Shown in pieces: positions 44,260 to 52,710 of a stretch of DNA of 64,000 bases. The number at the start of each line of letters is the position of its first letter. The first letter of the stretch is position 1. Made by a program: the position numbers and the translations under genes. The stretch comes from Chitinophagales bacterium. GTDB lineage: Bacteria; Bacteroidota; Bacteroidia; Chitinophagales; Chitinophagaceae. Under the pieces are notes generated by a model. The model saw only the letters and a list, made by a program, of their open reading frames with translations, was not told where the DNA came from and ran no database searches. The DNA is taken from NCBI GenBank assembly GCA_026936105.1, contig JAIXKI010000002.1, forward strand, positions 464,713 to 528,712, read 5' to 3'.

Positions 44260-44300
44260 AACGTCTCCCCGCAAGCCCTGTGTGATAGCCGGGACGTTGC
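44258..44300. repeat. Imperfect hairpin at the murA-remnant breakpoint
   Basis: GCAACGTC (44258-44265) pairs with GACGTTGC (44293-44300), and after one bulged T the stem continues with two C-G pairs (44267-44268 / 44291-44292). The loop is about 22 bases. There is no T-run, so it is not an intrinsic terminator. It resembles a REP-type palindrome or the end of a deleted element. Confidence 0.5.
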
Positions 44301-44395
44301 GTCGGGTAAACCAATAATTTCATTTTCTTGATCTGCCAGTCCTGCATTTCTCAGAAATTTATTTATTCAAGTAAAGATTTCTTTTTAAAAAGAAT

Positions 44396-44420
44396 ATCCT
44401 GAGTCACAAACTCAGGATAA
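44396..44420 (-). terminator. Intrinsic terminator of the transporter-like barrel gene
   Basis: Perfect ten-base stem TATCCTGAGT (44396-44405) / ACTCAGGATA (44411-44420), loop of five. Read on the minus strand it is followed by TTCTTTTT. It lies about 40 bases after the stop at 44458. Confidence 0.75.
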
Positions 44421-44457
44421 CAAACGGGAAATGTTGCCAGGAAGAAAGAAGAAATAG

Positions 44458-45183
44458 TCAGTAAAACCTGAATGAAATTCCTGTGGTTAAATACGATCTT
44501 GACTCTCCGGAAAAAAGCGAATGACCTGCAGCAATGTCCAGCTGGCAGCGGTTATTAACCAGGAATAAAACCCCTGCGTCAATATTATGTTCAGGTAAAA
44601 AATTTTTTTTAAAGTCTGCAAAGTACTCAGTGTAGAAGGAAAACCTTTTTTGTGTAGAATAGCCGATGTTAGTTGTCAGAAACAGGTCATTGAATTGTAC
44701 AGAAGTTCTGACGTTATAGGTTAGTGTAATTTTTCCGGTGATATCGTTCTCAAAAGCCAGTTCTATATTCGCCGGAAAAGCCCGCCCGGAAAAATTTTTG
44801 CTGGCCAGCATTTCAAAACCAATATAACCTATAATAGTTATAGCCGGAACTATTTTTTTCTGGTTGATAATCCGCTGTTTCATACTTAATGACAGGGGTA
44901 GTAATCCGGTTTGCCCCTCAGCTTTCCCGGCAGCAATATCTAATCTCAACTCTGCGCTCCCGGTCAATCCGTACCGGAGCATCAAATCGTTGTATAAAGT
45001 GCTGTCACCTGCTACGATCCCGTTTTCTATCTGAAATTTATTTTTTTTCAGAATAAAAACACCATCGCTCTGATCCGGCCTGTCTGTATCTATAGACTCA
45101 GTTGTTTGGCCGGAGGCCACGGAAAACGCCGACAATGAAAGTAATATGAAAAAAAATTTTTTGATGGCCGGAATTTGTATCAA
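44458..45183 (-). CDS. Outer-membrane transporter-like protein (phenol MetA family-like)
   Basis: A 241-residue exported barrel protein. The signal peptide ends near VASGQT. The mature start TESIDTDRPDQSDGVFILKKNKFQIENG is the signature of the MetA-pathway-of-phenol-degradation / putative transporter family in Bacteroidota (DTDRPDQS, then strands with QIENG). The rest is about ten amphipathic strands ending in a C-terminal aromatic (SFRFY), as outer-membrane barrels do. What it transports, if anything, is not known. It lies between the murA remnant and intact murA on the same strand, has its own terminator, and is separated from murA by 256 bases. Confidence 0.8.
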   Translation of the reverse strand: MIQIPAIKKFFFILLSLSAFSVASGQTTESIDTDRPDQSDGVFILKKNKFQIENGIVAGDSTLYNDLMLRYGLTGSAELRLDIAAGKAEGQTGLLPLSLSMKQRIINQKKIVPAITIIGYIGFEMLASKNFSGRAFPANIELAFENDITGKITLTYNVRTSVQFNDLFLTTNIGYSTQKRFSFYTEYFADFKKNFLPEHNIDAGVLFLVNNRCQLDIAAGHSLFSGESRSYLTTGISFRFY

Positions 45184-45439
45184 AAGAATACCACAGGCAG
45201 ATTGAATATGTATCAGGTTTCGGGAAGTAAATTAAAATTTTTTAACAGTACCTTTTAAAAATTAAAGAAAAATTTTTTAAAGCATCAATTTTTTTCAAAG
45301 GCCGTTCCGCCTGGGTTCGTAAGACCCGGATCAAGGCAAAGGAATCTTTCAGGAATCGGTGTTGCGTTCACAATCATGTAATGTTTCTGCCGGCACACAA
45401 AGTAGGGGAGGAGACGTAGCAACAGAAGAAAGATAAAAT

Positions 45440-46750
45440 TTATTTTTCGGTTCGTTTTATTGCTGCTCCCAGTGTTCTCAATCGTTCGTCAATGAACTGA
45501 TAACCTCTGTCAATTTGCTCGATGTTCTGGATCACACTTTTTCCTTCGGCGCTCAATGCAGCAATTAAAAGAGCTACGCCGGCACGGATATCCGGTGAAC
45601 TCATAGTGATTCCCCGCAATGGTTGCTCTCTTTCCAGGCCGATTACTACGGCACGGTGCGGATCGCAAAGAACAATGCGGGCTCCCATGTCTATCAGCTT
45701 ATCTACAAAAAACAAACGGCTTTCAAACATTTTCTGATGCACCAGCAACGAACCCTTGGCCTGTACCGCCGTTACCAGGACAATGCTGAGCAGATCAGGT
45801 GTGAAGCCCGGCCAGGGATGGTCATATACGGTCATCACTGAGCCATCAATGAAAGTCTGTATCTCATAAATTTCCTGTTCGGGAATATGAATATCATCTC
45901 CTGAAAAATTCATTTGAATACCGAGCTGCCGGAATTTTTCAGGAATGATGCCCAGATGATCTATGCCGGCATTCTTTATGGTGATATTACCCTGGGTCAT
46001 GGCAGCCATTCCGATGAACGATCCCACTTCGATCATATCCGGCAGCAAGCGATGTTCCGCACCACCGAGATAAGACACACCTTCTATTGTTAGCAGATTG
46101 CTCCCGATGCCGCTGATCTTTGCGCCCATCTTATTTAACATGCGGCAGAGCTGTTGCACATAAGGCTCGCAGGCTGCATTGTAAATGGTGGTCGTTCCTT
46201 TGGCCATTGCCGCCGCCATGATGATATTGGCGGTGCCTGTTACTGAAGGTTCGTCCAGCAACATATTTGCTCCTTTCAGATGAGGAGCTTCCAGGTGAAA
46301 GAAGCCATCTTCTTCATTATAATTAAAAGAAGTTCTGAGTTTTTCGAATCCTGTGATATGAGTATCCAGCCTTCTTCTACCGATTTTATCTCCACCGGGC
46401 CTGGGTATATAAGCTTTGCGAAATCGTGACAACATCGGCCCGGCCAGCATCACGGATCCACGAAGCCTCCCTCCTTTTTTCTGAAAGGTTTCACTGTGCA
46501 GATAGTCAAGATCCACATCAGCAGCCCTGAAGCTGCAGGTGTCCCGTTGTAGCCGTTCTACCGTTACATTCATTTCCTTCAGCAGTTCTATTAGAAGGTT
46601 TACATCGAGAATGTCAGGAATGTTGGAGATGGTAACTTTTTCAGGAGTCAGCAAAACGGCGCTGATCACCTGCAGCGCTTCGTTCTTGGCTCCCTGCGGA
46701 ACGATCTCTCCCGAAAGTTTTTTACCGCCGTTTACTTCAAAGGAATGCAT
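45440..46750 (-). CDS. murA: UDP-N-acetylglucosamine 1-carboxyvinyltransferase
   Basis: Transfers enolpyruvate from PEP to UDP-GlcNAc, the first committed step of peptidoglycan synthesis. It has 436 residues, slightly longer than the 419 of E. coli. The start is HSFEVNGGKKLSGEIVPQGAKNEALQ, with the family Lys-Asn pair. The loop that normally holds the PEP-binding Cys reads RPGGDKIGRRRLDTH, where Cys115 of E. coli is replaced by Asp (GD instead of GCxI), which is known to give fosfomycin resistance in other bacteria. SVTGTANIIMAAAMAKG and the C-terminal PDIRAGVALLIAALSAEG are intact. The resistance consequence is inference from the residue. A remnant of a second copy lies 1.2 kb downstream. 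Confidence 0.95.
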   Translation of the reverse strand: MHSFEVNGGKKLSGEIVPQGAKNEALQVISAVLLTPEKVTISNIPDILDVNLLIELLKEMNVTVERLQRDTCSFRAADVDLDYLHSETFQKKGGRLRGSVMLAGPMLSRFRKAYIPRPGGDKIGRRRLDTHITGFEKLRTSFNYNEEDGFFHLEAPHLKGANMLLDEPSVTGTANIIMAAAMAKGTTTIYNAACEPYVQQLCRMLNKMGAKISGIGSNLLTIEGVSYLGGAEHRLLPDMIEVGSFIGMAAMTQGNITIKNAGIDHLGIIPEKFRQLGIQMNFSGDDIHIPEQEIYEIQTFIDGSVMTVYDHPWPGFTPDLLSIVLVTAVQAKGSLLVHQKMFESRLFFVDKLIDMGARIVLCDPHRAVVIGLEREQPLRGITMSSPDIRAGVALLIAALSAEGKSVIQNIEQIDRGYQFIDERLRTLGAAIKRTEK

Positions 46751-46927
46751 ATTATTCTAACCCTTAAAAGGGAATTTTTAGTTAATGATGAAAAACGGGT
46801 TTTTAGTTCAGAAAAATTAAAGAACATATTGCAAATTCTTTGACCGGAACAAAGCCAATTATATTGAAGCAGGGGTTAGGTAAGTAAGATAGACTATTAT
46901 TTAAATCTTACTAAGGTGAATGGAGAT

Positions 46928-47593
46928 TCAGTATCTCTTCTTTTTATATCCGCCACCGTTACGGTTATCATTTCTTCTTCCATTGCTGCCTCTGTGCTGA
47001 AATTTTCCTCTTTGTTTTCCGTATCCGCCTCTGTCGCGGCTGTCCTGCTGTGGACGAAATGCTTTTACAAAAGGCGTGGTAGTGAAAGTTAGCTGATGAT
47101 CGGTAATGTTTCCCAGTTCATTTTGAATAGCATCATCATGCACTATTTCTTTGTGCCAGTTGCTGTAGGCGAGCTTCATATAATAGGCTACTGCATTGGC
47201 AAAACCCAGTTTCTTGTCGGGATTTTCTTCCTGCAAAGCTTTTTTAATTACCAGCTCCAGGTTCTTACCCAGGTGGGAATATTTAGGATGGCGTTTGGGA
47301 TAAGGAAGAGGTTCCGGTCTTGCTTTTAATTTTTCCCTGGTAGGAATGGGATAAGGAGATTTCACTTCCAGTTTGAAATCCGAGATCAGGAAAAGATGAT
47401 CCCAGAGTTTATGACGAAAATCTTCCACATTTTTCAGATGGGGATTCAGAAAACCCATCAGTTCGATCACTGCCTGGGCATTGCGCTGGCGCCGTTCAGG
47501 ATCTTCAATGGTTAAAAGGTGTTCGATCATTTTCTGAACATGCCTTCCGTATTCACGCATGGCCAGCATATTTCTTGTTGTGTTATATTCCAT
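46928..47593 (-). CDS. DUF4290 domain-containing protein
   Basis: A 221-residue cytoplasmic protein of a family restricted to Bacteroidota and of unknown function. The DUF4290 region fills residues 1-180 and is recognisable from MEYNTTRNMLAMREYGRHVQ, QAVIELMGFLNPHLKNVEDF and KLWDHLFLISDF. The C-terminal 45 residues are a low-complexity Arg/Gly/Asn/Lys tail (RDRGGYGKQRGKFQHRG) that suggests RNA binding. It lies 177 bases upstream of murA on the same strand, in the reading direction before it only by distance, and DUF4290 is often found beside murA, so a shared role is possible. No terminator is evident between them. Confidence 0.93.
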   Translation of the reverse strand: MEYNTTRNMLAMREYGRHVQKMIEHLLTIEDPERRQRNAQAVIELMGFLNPHLKNVEDFRHKLWDHLFLISDFKLEVKSPYPIPTREKLKARPEPLPYPKRHPKYSHLGKNLELVIKKALQEENPDKKLGFANAVAYYMKLAYSNWHKEIVHDDAIQNELGNITDHQLTFTTTPFVKAFRPQQDSRDRGGYGKQRGKFQHRGSNGRRNDNRNGGGYKKKRY

Positions 47594-47673
47594 GAAAGAG
47601 TAATGTAAGGCAACAAAAGTAGAAAAAGAGTTTTATAAGTGGAAAGATTGTTTTCTTTCCTGCTACTTATTTA

Positions 47674-47705
47674 GCAAAAAAGAAGGGACTCTGAATCAGA
47701 GCCCC
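47674..47705 (-). terminator. Intrinsic terminator of the T9SS gene
   Basis: Stem GGGACTCTGA (47685-47694) / TCAGAGCCCC (47696-47705), ten pairs with one G-T, very tight loop; on the minus strand it runs into TTCTTTTTT. It lies about 35 bases after the stop at 47740 and before the start of the DUF4290 gene. Confidence 0.85.
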
Positions 47706-47739
47706 TTTTACAAGCCACCATCCTCTTCCACCTAAGAGG

Positions 47740-48930
47740 TCATTTAATAAAGAGTTGACTGGTGGAGGACATGCGGCTGGTAATATCGGTCACTTTCAGC
47801 CAGTACATTCCTTTCTGCAGCATGGTCAGTTGACGGTAGGATGAGCCCGCCGCTTCAATTTCTTTTTGCAACACTCTTTGACCTTGTGAATTGAATATTT
47901 GAACCACTAATTGGCCGGACTGGATATTATCAAATTTGATACCAACAGCGCCTTCGGAAGGGTTGGGATATAAAGTAAATTTCGGAGAGGATGACCGGTC
48001 AAGATCAATGTATTTTATTTCACTGAAACGGGTGTAGCCGTTGGAATAGATCTGTTTCAATCTGAAGAAATAACGTCCGCTTGCATTTTCCCCCATTACG
48101 TATAAAAATTTATAGTCGGGACTTACAGGATTCACCGGTAATGAGCCTACGGAAGAGAAATGATAACCATCCTTGCTGACTTCCACTTCATAATGATAAT
48201 TGGAACCCGGATCATCCAGACTGGTCCATTCGACTGAGGCACGGTCATCGCCTTTTTTGATCACCGAAAAGTTTTTGATATTCAAAGGAAGGACTGCAGT
48301 GGGGCAGTAGCAGTATTGCAGTTTGTAATTCACGCTGCCTTGTGTGGATACGCCGAAATTGTAATCTCCGCTTCCTGCTACATTTGCACTTGCATTGATC
48401 TTGTAAGTATAATTAACCGAATCCAGGCCGTAAAACGGCACCAGGTCAATAGAATCGGTCAGAGTGATACAGATACTTACAGACCTTAAAACAGTGTCAG
48501 GCCCAATCGTCATATAATCAGGTCCTGAATTTGTTGTTCCGTCTGATGCCGCAAGGAGATATGGGCCGTAATTAACCGTAATATTGTTTTTCATTGGAGA
48601 ACTTAATCCCGGACCGGTTAACGTATCATTTCTGTTATAAGTGATATCATAAGTTGTTGGAGCGTTCACATTATTTTCGAGAAACATAGACACTCGTCCT
48701 GTGATGGTAAGACAAAGTTTGACACAGGTCACCATCCCGTTTGACGGATCAAATTTGGGAAAACTGAATACAGAGCTGTAATTACCGCTGCCGGTTGTCA
48801 CGGTAGTATCATAAGCCACGTCTCCAGGTATTACACCACCGTGACATTGTGCCTGCAACGATAGGCCGTAGCATTGCAGCAGGAAACTGAACAGTAATGT
48901 AAAAAAGATTTTCGGGTAGAGTTTTATCAT
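47740..48930 (-). CDS. Secreted protein with T9SS type A sorting domain
   Basis: A 396-residue exported protein with a signal peptide ending near SLQAQ. Residues about 25-200 form a beta-rich region of proprotein-convertase or lectin-like appearance that I cannot name (SSVFSFPKFDPSNGMVTCVKL, LTITGRVSMFLENNVNAPTT). Then comes an Ig/FN3-like strand pattern (LNIKNFSVIKKGDDRASVEW) typical of the linker before the sorting domain. The C-terminal sorting domain is clear: FTLYPNPSEGAVGIKFDN, QLVVQIFNSQGQRVL, KGMYWLKVTD and a final basic residue. It is exported through T9SS and probably attached to the surface. It is a single gene with its own terminator. Confidence 0.87.
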   Translation of the reverse strand: MIKLYPKIFFTLLFSFLLQCYGLSLQAQCHGGVIPGDVAYDTTVTTGSGNYSSVFSFPKFDPSNGMVTCVKLCLTITGRVSMFLENNVNAPTTYDITYNRNDTLTGPGLSSPMKNNITVNYGPYLLAASDGTTNSGPDYMTIGPDTVLRSVSICITLTDSIDLVPFYGLDSVNYTYKINASANVAGSGDYNFGVSTQGSVNYKLQYCYCPTAVLPLNIKNFSVIKKGDDRASVEWTSLDDPGSNYHYEVEVSKDGYHFSSVGSLPVNPVSPDYKFLYVMGENASGRYFFRLKQIYSNGYTRFSEIKYIDLDRSSSPKFTLYPNPSEGAVGIKFDNIQSGQLVVQIFNSQGQRVLQKEIEAAGSSYRQLTMLQKGMYWLKVTDITSRMSSTSQLFIK

Positions 48931-49212
48931 AAGGTGGATTTTTTGTTTTCACTTAGATGGATTTAATGATAAAAATAGAAAGAGGTCTCAATGAAAACAA
49001 TTGTAAAACCGCTTGTTTTAATTACATAAAATTTACAATAAATGAGGGCAAATGTTCTTGCAGAATAAGCGGAAATCTGTGACAATAAGATTTTAAATAC
49101 TTCGTAAAATAATTATACCGGAATTGATGGATTTCCCTTCTGTTTTGCAGAAAATACTGCTTATTCAATGCCATAATGTTGTTTTTGAGCAAAAAATGAT
49201 ACAACCGGAATT

Positions 49213-49220
49213 TATCTTTG
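49213..49220 (+). promoter_or_regulatory. Putative -7 box of the glycosyltransferase gene
   Basis: TATCTTTG matches TAnnTTTG exactly, 10 bases before the ATG at 49231. The rest of the 300-base gap before it (48931-49230) is AT-rich and holds no gene I can support. Confidence 0.5.
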
Positions 49221-49230
49221 CTTTTTACAA

Positions 49231-50358
49231 ATGAGAATAGCAGTCAATACAAGATTTTTACTGAAAGAATACCTGGAAGGATATGGCCGTTTTATTTATG
49301 AAATTTTCTTTCGTATCACTAAAAACTATCCTGAACACGAATTCATTTTCATTTTCGACAGGCCTTATGAGGAAAGATTTATTTTCAGCGAAAATATAAA
49401 ACCGGTAGTCATCGGACCTCCTGCACGCCATCCCTTGCTCTGGAAATTGTGGTACGATGTGAAGATCCCTGCGGTTTTAAAAAAGTACAAAGCGGATGTT
49501 TTTGTTTCCTGTGATGGTTTTTGCTCCCTGAATACAAAGACCCCTCAATGCCTGGTGCTTCACGATCTTGCATTCCTTCATTATCCTTCGTTCATCAGGA
49601 AGTCGCATTATTTGTATTATAAAAGATATACCCCGAAATTTTTAAAAACAGCAGCATCTGTTGCCACCGTTTCTGAGTTTTCGAAGAATGATATTCTTTC
49701 GCATTACAAAAACATCGCTTCATCAAAAATAGATGTAGTATATAACGGGGTGAGTAACGGTTTTCATCCTGCAAGCGAAGAAGCCAAAAAGAGAATCAAG
49801 GAAAAGTTTACGGACGGAAAAGAGTTTTTCCTTTATACAGGATCCATTCATCCGAGGAAAAATCCTGAGAGCCTGCTGAAAGCATTTTCTGTTTTTAAAA
49901 AACGGCAACAGAGCGGAATGAAGCTGCTGCTTAATGGAAGGCTTGCCTGGAAGTCTGATCCGTTTATGGAGAAATTGAAGACTTATAAGTATAGAAGTGA
50001 CGTGGTCATGACCGGTTATCTTGAAAATCCTGAACTATGCGACGTTATCGGTTCTGCCTATGCCATGGTTTATCCTTCTTTGTTTGAAGGGTTCGGTATC
50101 CCAGTAATTGAAGCAATGCAATGTGAAGTGCCGGTGATCACTTCTTCAAATTCATCCATGCAGGAGATTGCCGGCGAAGCAGCGCTCTATTGTGACCCTT
50201 CTGATTTTAATGACATAGCAGAAAAAATGATGCTTATTTACAAGGATGAAGGGCTTCGGAAAAAGCAAATCATACTTGGGAAGGAAAGAGCCGGGCGATT
50301 CACATGGGAAAAATCTGCCGATGCATTATGGCAATGCATCCTGAAAGCAGTCGGATGA
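49231..50358 (+). CDS. Glycosyltransferase family 4 (GT-B) enzyme
   Basis: A 375-residue cytoplasmic glycosyltransferase of the GT-B fold, probably using a nucleotide sugar to build a surface polysaccharide or glycolipid. The N-terminal half shows RIAVNTRFLLKEYLEGYGRF and LVLHDLAFLHYPSF. The C-terminal donor-binding half has FFLYTGSIHPRKNPESLLKAF and the E-x7-E motif in LFEGFGIPVIEAMQ, followed by ITSSNSSMQEIAG and ALYCDPSD. The donor and acceptor cannot be told. It precedes gldC by 33 bases, in which a separate -7 box occurs, so it may or may not be part of the following transcript. Confidence 0.92.
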   Translation: MRIAVNTRFLLKEYLEGYGRFIYEIFFRITKNYPEHEFIFIFDRPYEERFIFSENIKPVVIGPPARHPLLWKLWYDVKIPAVLKKYKADVFVSCDGFCSLNTKTPQCLVLHDLAFLHYPSFIRKSHYLYYKRYTPKFLKTAASVATVSEFSKNDILSHYKNIASSKIDVVYNGVSNGFHPASEEAKKRIKEKFTDGKEFFLYTGSIHPRKNPESLLKAFSVFKKRQQSGMKLLLNGRLAWKSDPFMEKLKTYKYRSDVVMTGYLENPELCDVIGSAYAMVYPSLFEGFGIPVIEAMQCEVPVITSSNSSMQEIAGEAALYCDPSDFNDIAEKMMLIYKDEGLRKKQIILGKERAGRFTWEKSADALWQCILKAVG

Positions 50359-50365
50359 TTTCGGT

Positions 50366-50373
50366 TAACTTTG
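50366..50373 (+). promoter_or_regulatory. Putative -7 box of gldC
   Basis: TAACTTTG is an exact TAnnTTTG match just after the glycosyltransferase stop and 18 bases before the gldC ATG, suggesting a promoter of its own. No -33 element is clear. Confidence 0.5.
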
Positions 50374-50391
50374 CCCCGTTAAAAATCAGTT

Positions 50392-50739
50392 ATGAGTAAA
50401 TCTACAATAAAAATTGATGTGACACTGGATGAAAGCCGTACTCCGCAGGCAATTGAATGGTCTGCAAGCGATGTCAGCCATGATGATGCCCAGCATGCAA
50501 GGGCCATGCTCTTATCTTTTTGGGATGGAAAAGACAAGACAGCCCTGCGTATTGATCTCTGGACCAAAGACATGATGGTGGATGAGATGGCCGATTTCTT
50601 TTATCAAACCTTTATGACCATGGCCGACACCTACAGCCGGGCTACCCGGCATGATGACCAGGCAGATGAGATCAAAAAATTTGCAAGCGAATTCTTAAAT
50701 AAATTCCGGCAAAAGCAAACCCAGCAGAGTAAAGCATAA
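50392..50739 (+). CDS. gldC: Gliding-motility-associated protein GldC
   Basis: A 115-residue cytoplasmic protein. The GldC pattern is strong: STIKIDVTLDESRTPQAIEW, MLLSFWDGKDKTALRIDLWTKDM and MADFFYQTFMTMADTYSRAT. GldC was named in Flavobacterium gliding genetics but also occurs in non-gliding Bacteroidota, so its presence marks the phylum and does not prove motility. The other gld/spr genes are not in the window. It is followed 11 bases later by yqeY, so the two are very likely co-transcribed. Confidence 0.95.
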   Translation: MSKSTIKIDVTLDESRTPQAIEWSASDVSHDDAQHARAMLLSFWDGKDKTALRIDLWTKDMMVDEMADFFYQTFMTMADTYSRATRHDDQADEIKKFASEFLNKFRQKQTQQSKA

Positions 50740-50750
50740 AATATTTTTTT

Positions 50751-51203
50751 ATGAACCTGGAACAAAAAATTATGGCGGAACTGAAAACCGCCATGCTGGC
50801 AAAAGATGAAAAAGCTACCCGTTCTTTACGTGCGATCAAGGCTGCGATCATTCTTGCAAAAACCGCCGAAGGTGCAGGCGGCGAACTGAAAGAAGCTGAT
50901 GAAATAAAACTGCTTCAGAAGATGGTGAAGCAAAGAAAAGATTCATTGGAGATCTATCAGCAACAAAACAGGAATGACCTGGCTCAGAAAGAACTGGAAG
51001 AGATCGAAGTGATCGAAAGATTTTTACCCAAACAACTTACGGCAGAGGAATTAAGGCCTGAACTGTTAAAGATAATTGAACAGACAGGCGCTTCTTCTTC
51101 TGCCGATATGGGAAAAGTGATGGGAGTGGCCACCAAACAACTTTCAGGGAAAGCAGATGGAAAAACTATTTCTGCTCTGGTAAAGGAGTTGTTAAATAAA
51201 TAA
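50751..51203 (+). CDS. yqeY: GatB/YqeY domain-containing protein
   Basis: A 150-residue cytoplasmic protein homologous to the C-terminal tRNA-binding domain of GatB. Its family signature is visible: LEQKIMAELKTAMLAKDEKATRSLRAIKAAI, then EIKLLQKMVKQRKDSLEIY and MGKVMGVATKQLSGKADGKTISALVKELL. YqeY proteins may assist tRNA-dependent amidation or tRNA quality control; the exact role is unproven. It follows gldC with 11 bases between and precedes cvpA by 71 bases. Confidence 0.94.
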   Translation: MNLEQKIMAELKTAMLAKDEKATRSLRAIKAAIILAKTAEGAGGELKEADEIKLLQKMVKQRKDSLEIYQQQNRNDLAQKELEEIEVIERFLPKQLTAEELRPELLKIIEQTGASSSADMGKVMGVATKQLSGKADGKTISALVKELLNK

Positions 51204-51274
51204 CGACCGGTACAATAAAGCAAAATTTACTTCCGGAAGCTACGTTACAGAGTTATCCACCAAATCATACTACC

Positions 51275-51877
51275 ATGCTCCTTGATATCATCTTTGCACT
51301 CGTGGTCATTTTAGCTATGATCAGAGGTTATCAGCGAGGCCTGATCGTAGGTGTGTTTTCATTCATTGCTCTTTTTATCGGTCTGGCTGCAGCTATCAAG
51401 CTCTCCACTGTAGTAGCAGCACGTTTAAGCGATTCGGATAAAGTCTCAGAACAATGGCTTCCGCTGCTGGCTTTCGCCCTTGTATTTTTAGTGGTAGTGC
51501 TGATCGTCCATCTTATTGCACGTGTGATAGAAAAAAGTATTCAGTTTGCGATGTTGGGATGGGTGAACAGGCTTGGGGGAATGATATTTTATATTGCCCT
51601 TTATGTGACCGTTTTCAGTGTTGTTCTCTTTTACCTGGAGCAGATGAAGTTCATCCGGCCGGCTACCATTGAAAGGTCTGTTACTTATCTTTTTGTACAA
51701 CCCTGGGGCCCCAGGGCGATCAACAGCTTTGCTGCTTTGGTTCCTACATTTGAAAATATGTTTCATGACCTTCAGGACTTTTTCGGAAATCTTGGCCAAA
51801 GAATGGCTCAGGCACCTAAAATTTTCTTCCTTGATAATCAATTCTCTATCATTATTGAAGCAAAACAATTACTTTAG
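51275..51877 (+). CDS. CvpA family membrane protein
   Basis: A 200-residue inner-membrane protein with four hydrophobic helices in its first 130 residues. It begins with the CvpA pattern LLDIIFALVVILAMIRGYQRGLIVGVFSF and LGWVNRLGGMIFYIALYV. CvpA was named for colicin V production in E. coli and now looks linked to envelope stress and cell-envelope homeostasis. The C-terminal 60 residues are a soluble, partly helical region. It is probably co-transcribed with yqeY and with the hydrolase gene 18 bases downstream. Confidence 0.9.
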   Translation: MLLDIIFALVVILAMIRGYQRGLIVGVFSFIALFIGLAAAIKLSTVVAARLSDSDKVSEQWLPLLAFALVFLVVVLIVHLIARVIEKSIQFAMLGWVNRLGGMIFYIALYVTVFSVVLFYLEQMKFIRPATIERSVTYLFVQPWGPRAINSFAALVPTFENMFHDLQDFFGNLGQRMAQAPKIFFLDNQFSIIIEAKQLL

Positions 51878-51895
51878 CAGCAAATAGAATGCTGC

Positions 51896-52678
51896 TTGGC
51901 ATTTGATTATGAAATAAAACAGCAGGACAAATTCAGATTTGTTGAAGAAGGTACGGGAGAACCACTCCTTCTTTTACATGGTCTTTTCGGAGCGCTGAGT
52001 AATTTTTCCGGATTAATAGATTATTTCCGTAACCATTACAAAGTGGTTGTGCCCTCACTTCCGTTGTTTGACCTCGACATTTTGCATACCTCTGTAGGCG
52101 GCCTTGAGAAATTTGTTCATCGTTTTATTGAAGTAAGGGAATATGAAAATATAAACCTTTTAGGAAATTCTTTGGGAGGCCATGTTGCTTTGAAACACAT
52201 ATTGAAGCATCCTGAGCGGATCAAATCTCTGATACTTACGGGAAGCTCCGGATTGTTTGAAAGCGGAATGGGGGATAGTTATCCAAAAAGAGGTGATTAC
52301 GAATATATAAGAAAAAAGACCGAGCTGACTTTTTATGATCCGAAGGTGGCTTCAAAAGAGCTTGTGGATGAAGTGTTTGGGATTGTGAATAACCGGATGA
52401 AAGCCATTAAGATCATTGCATTGGCAAAAAGTGCGATACGAAATAATTTGGGCGAGGAACTCAATCAAATCAAACAACCCACGTTATTAATATGGGGAAA
52501 TAATGATACGATCACCCCGCCGTTTGTTGCGAAAGAATTCAACAAGCTCATTCCAAACAGCGAACTTCACTTTATTGATAAATGCGGGCATGCTCCCATG
52601 ATGGAAGTTCCGGATGAGTTCAATGTGATTTTGTATAAATTTTTAAAAAAACTCAGCATGCCTGAAACAATAAACTAA
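51896..52678 (+). CDS. Alpha/beta hydrolase with a TTG start
   Basis: A 260-residue cytoplasmic hydrolase. The catalytic set is complete: oxyanion-hole LLLLHGLFG (His29), nucleophile LGNSLGG (Ser92), Asp204 in WGNNDTITPP and His232 in DKCGHAPMME. The first codon is TTG; upstream in frame there is a stop at 51875-51877 (the last codon of cvpA in another phase) and no ATG, while the first ATG inside the protein is too far in. The substrate is unknown; relatives include C-C bond hydrolases and lipases. It is 18 bases after cvpA and 32 before the CBS-domain gene, so the run forms an operon. Confidence 0.88.
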   Translation: MAFDYEIKQQDKFRFVEEGTGEPLLLLHGLFGALSNFSGLIDYFRNHYKVVVPSLPLFDLDILHTSVGGLEKFVHRFIEVREYENINLLGNSLGGHVALKHILKHPERIKSLILTGSSGLFESGMGDSYPKRGDYEYIRKKTELTFYDPKVASKELVDEVFGIVNNRMKAIKIIALAKSAIRNNLGEELNQIKQPTLLIWGNNDTITPPFVAKEFNKLIPNSELHFIDKCGHAPMMEVPDEFNVILYKFLKKLSMPETIN

Positions 52679-52710
52679 ATGTTGAGTAACAGGAAAAAGC
52701 CGCTATCCAT

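Noticed and set aside
44162-44347. A 61-codon minus-strand frame across the murA-remnant breakpoint
   Set aside because: It runs in a different frame through the murA remnant and the hairpin, and its product has no motif; it is a chance frame in degraded sequence.
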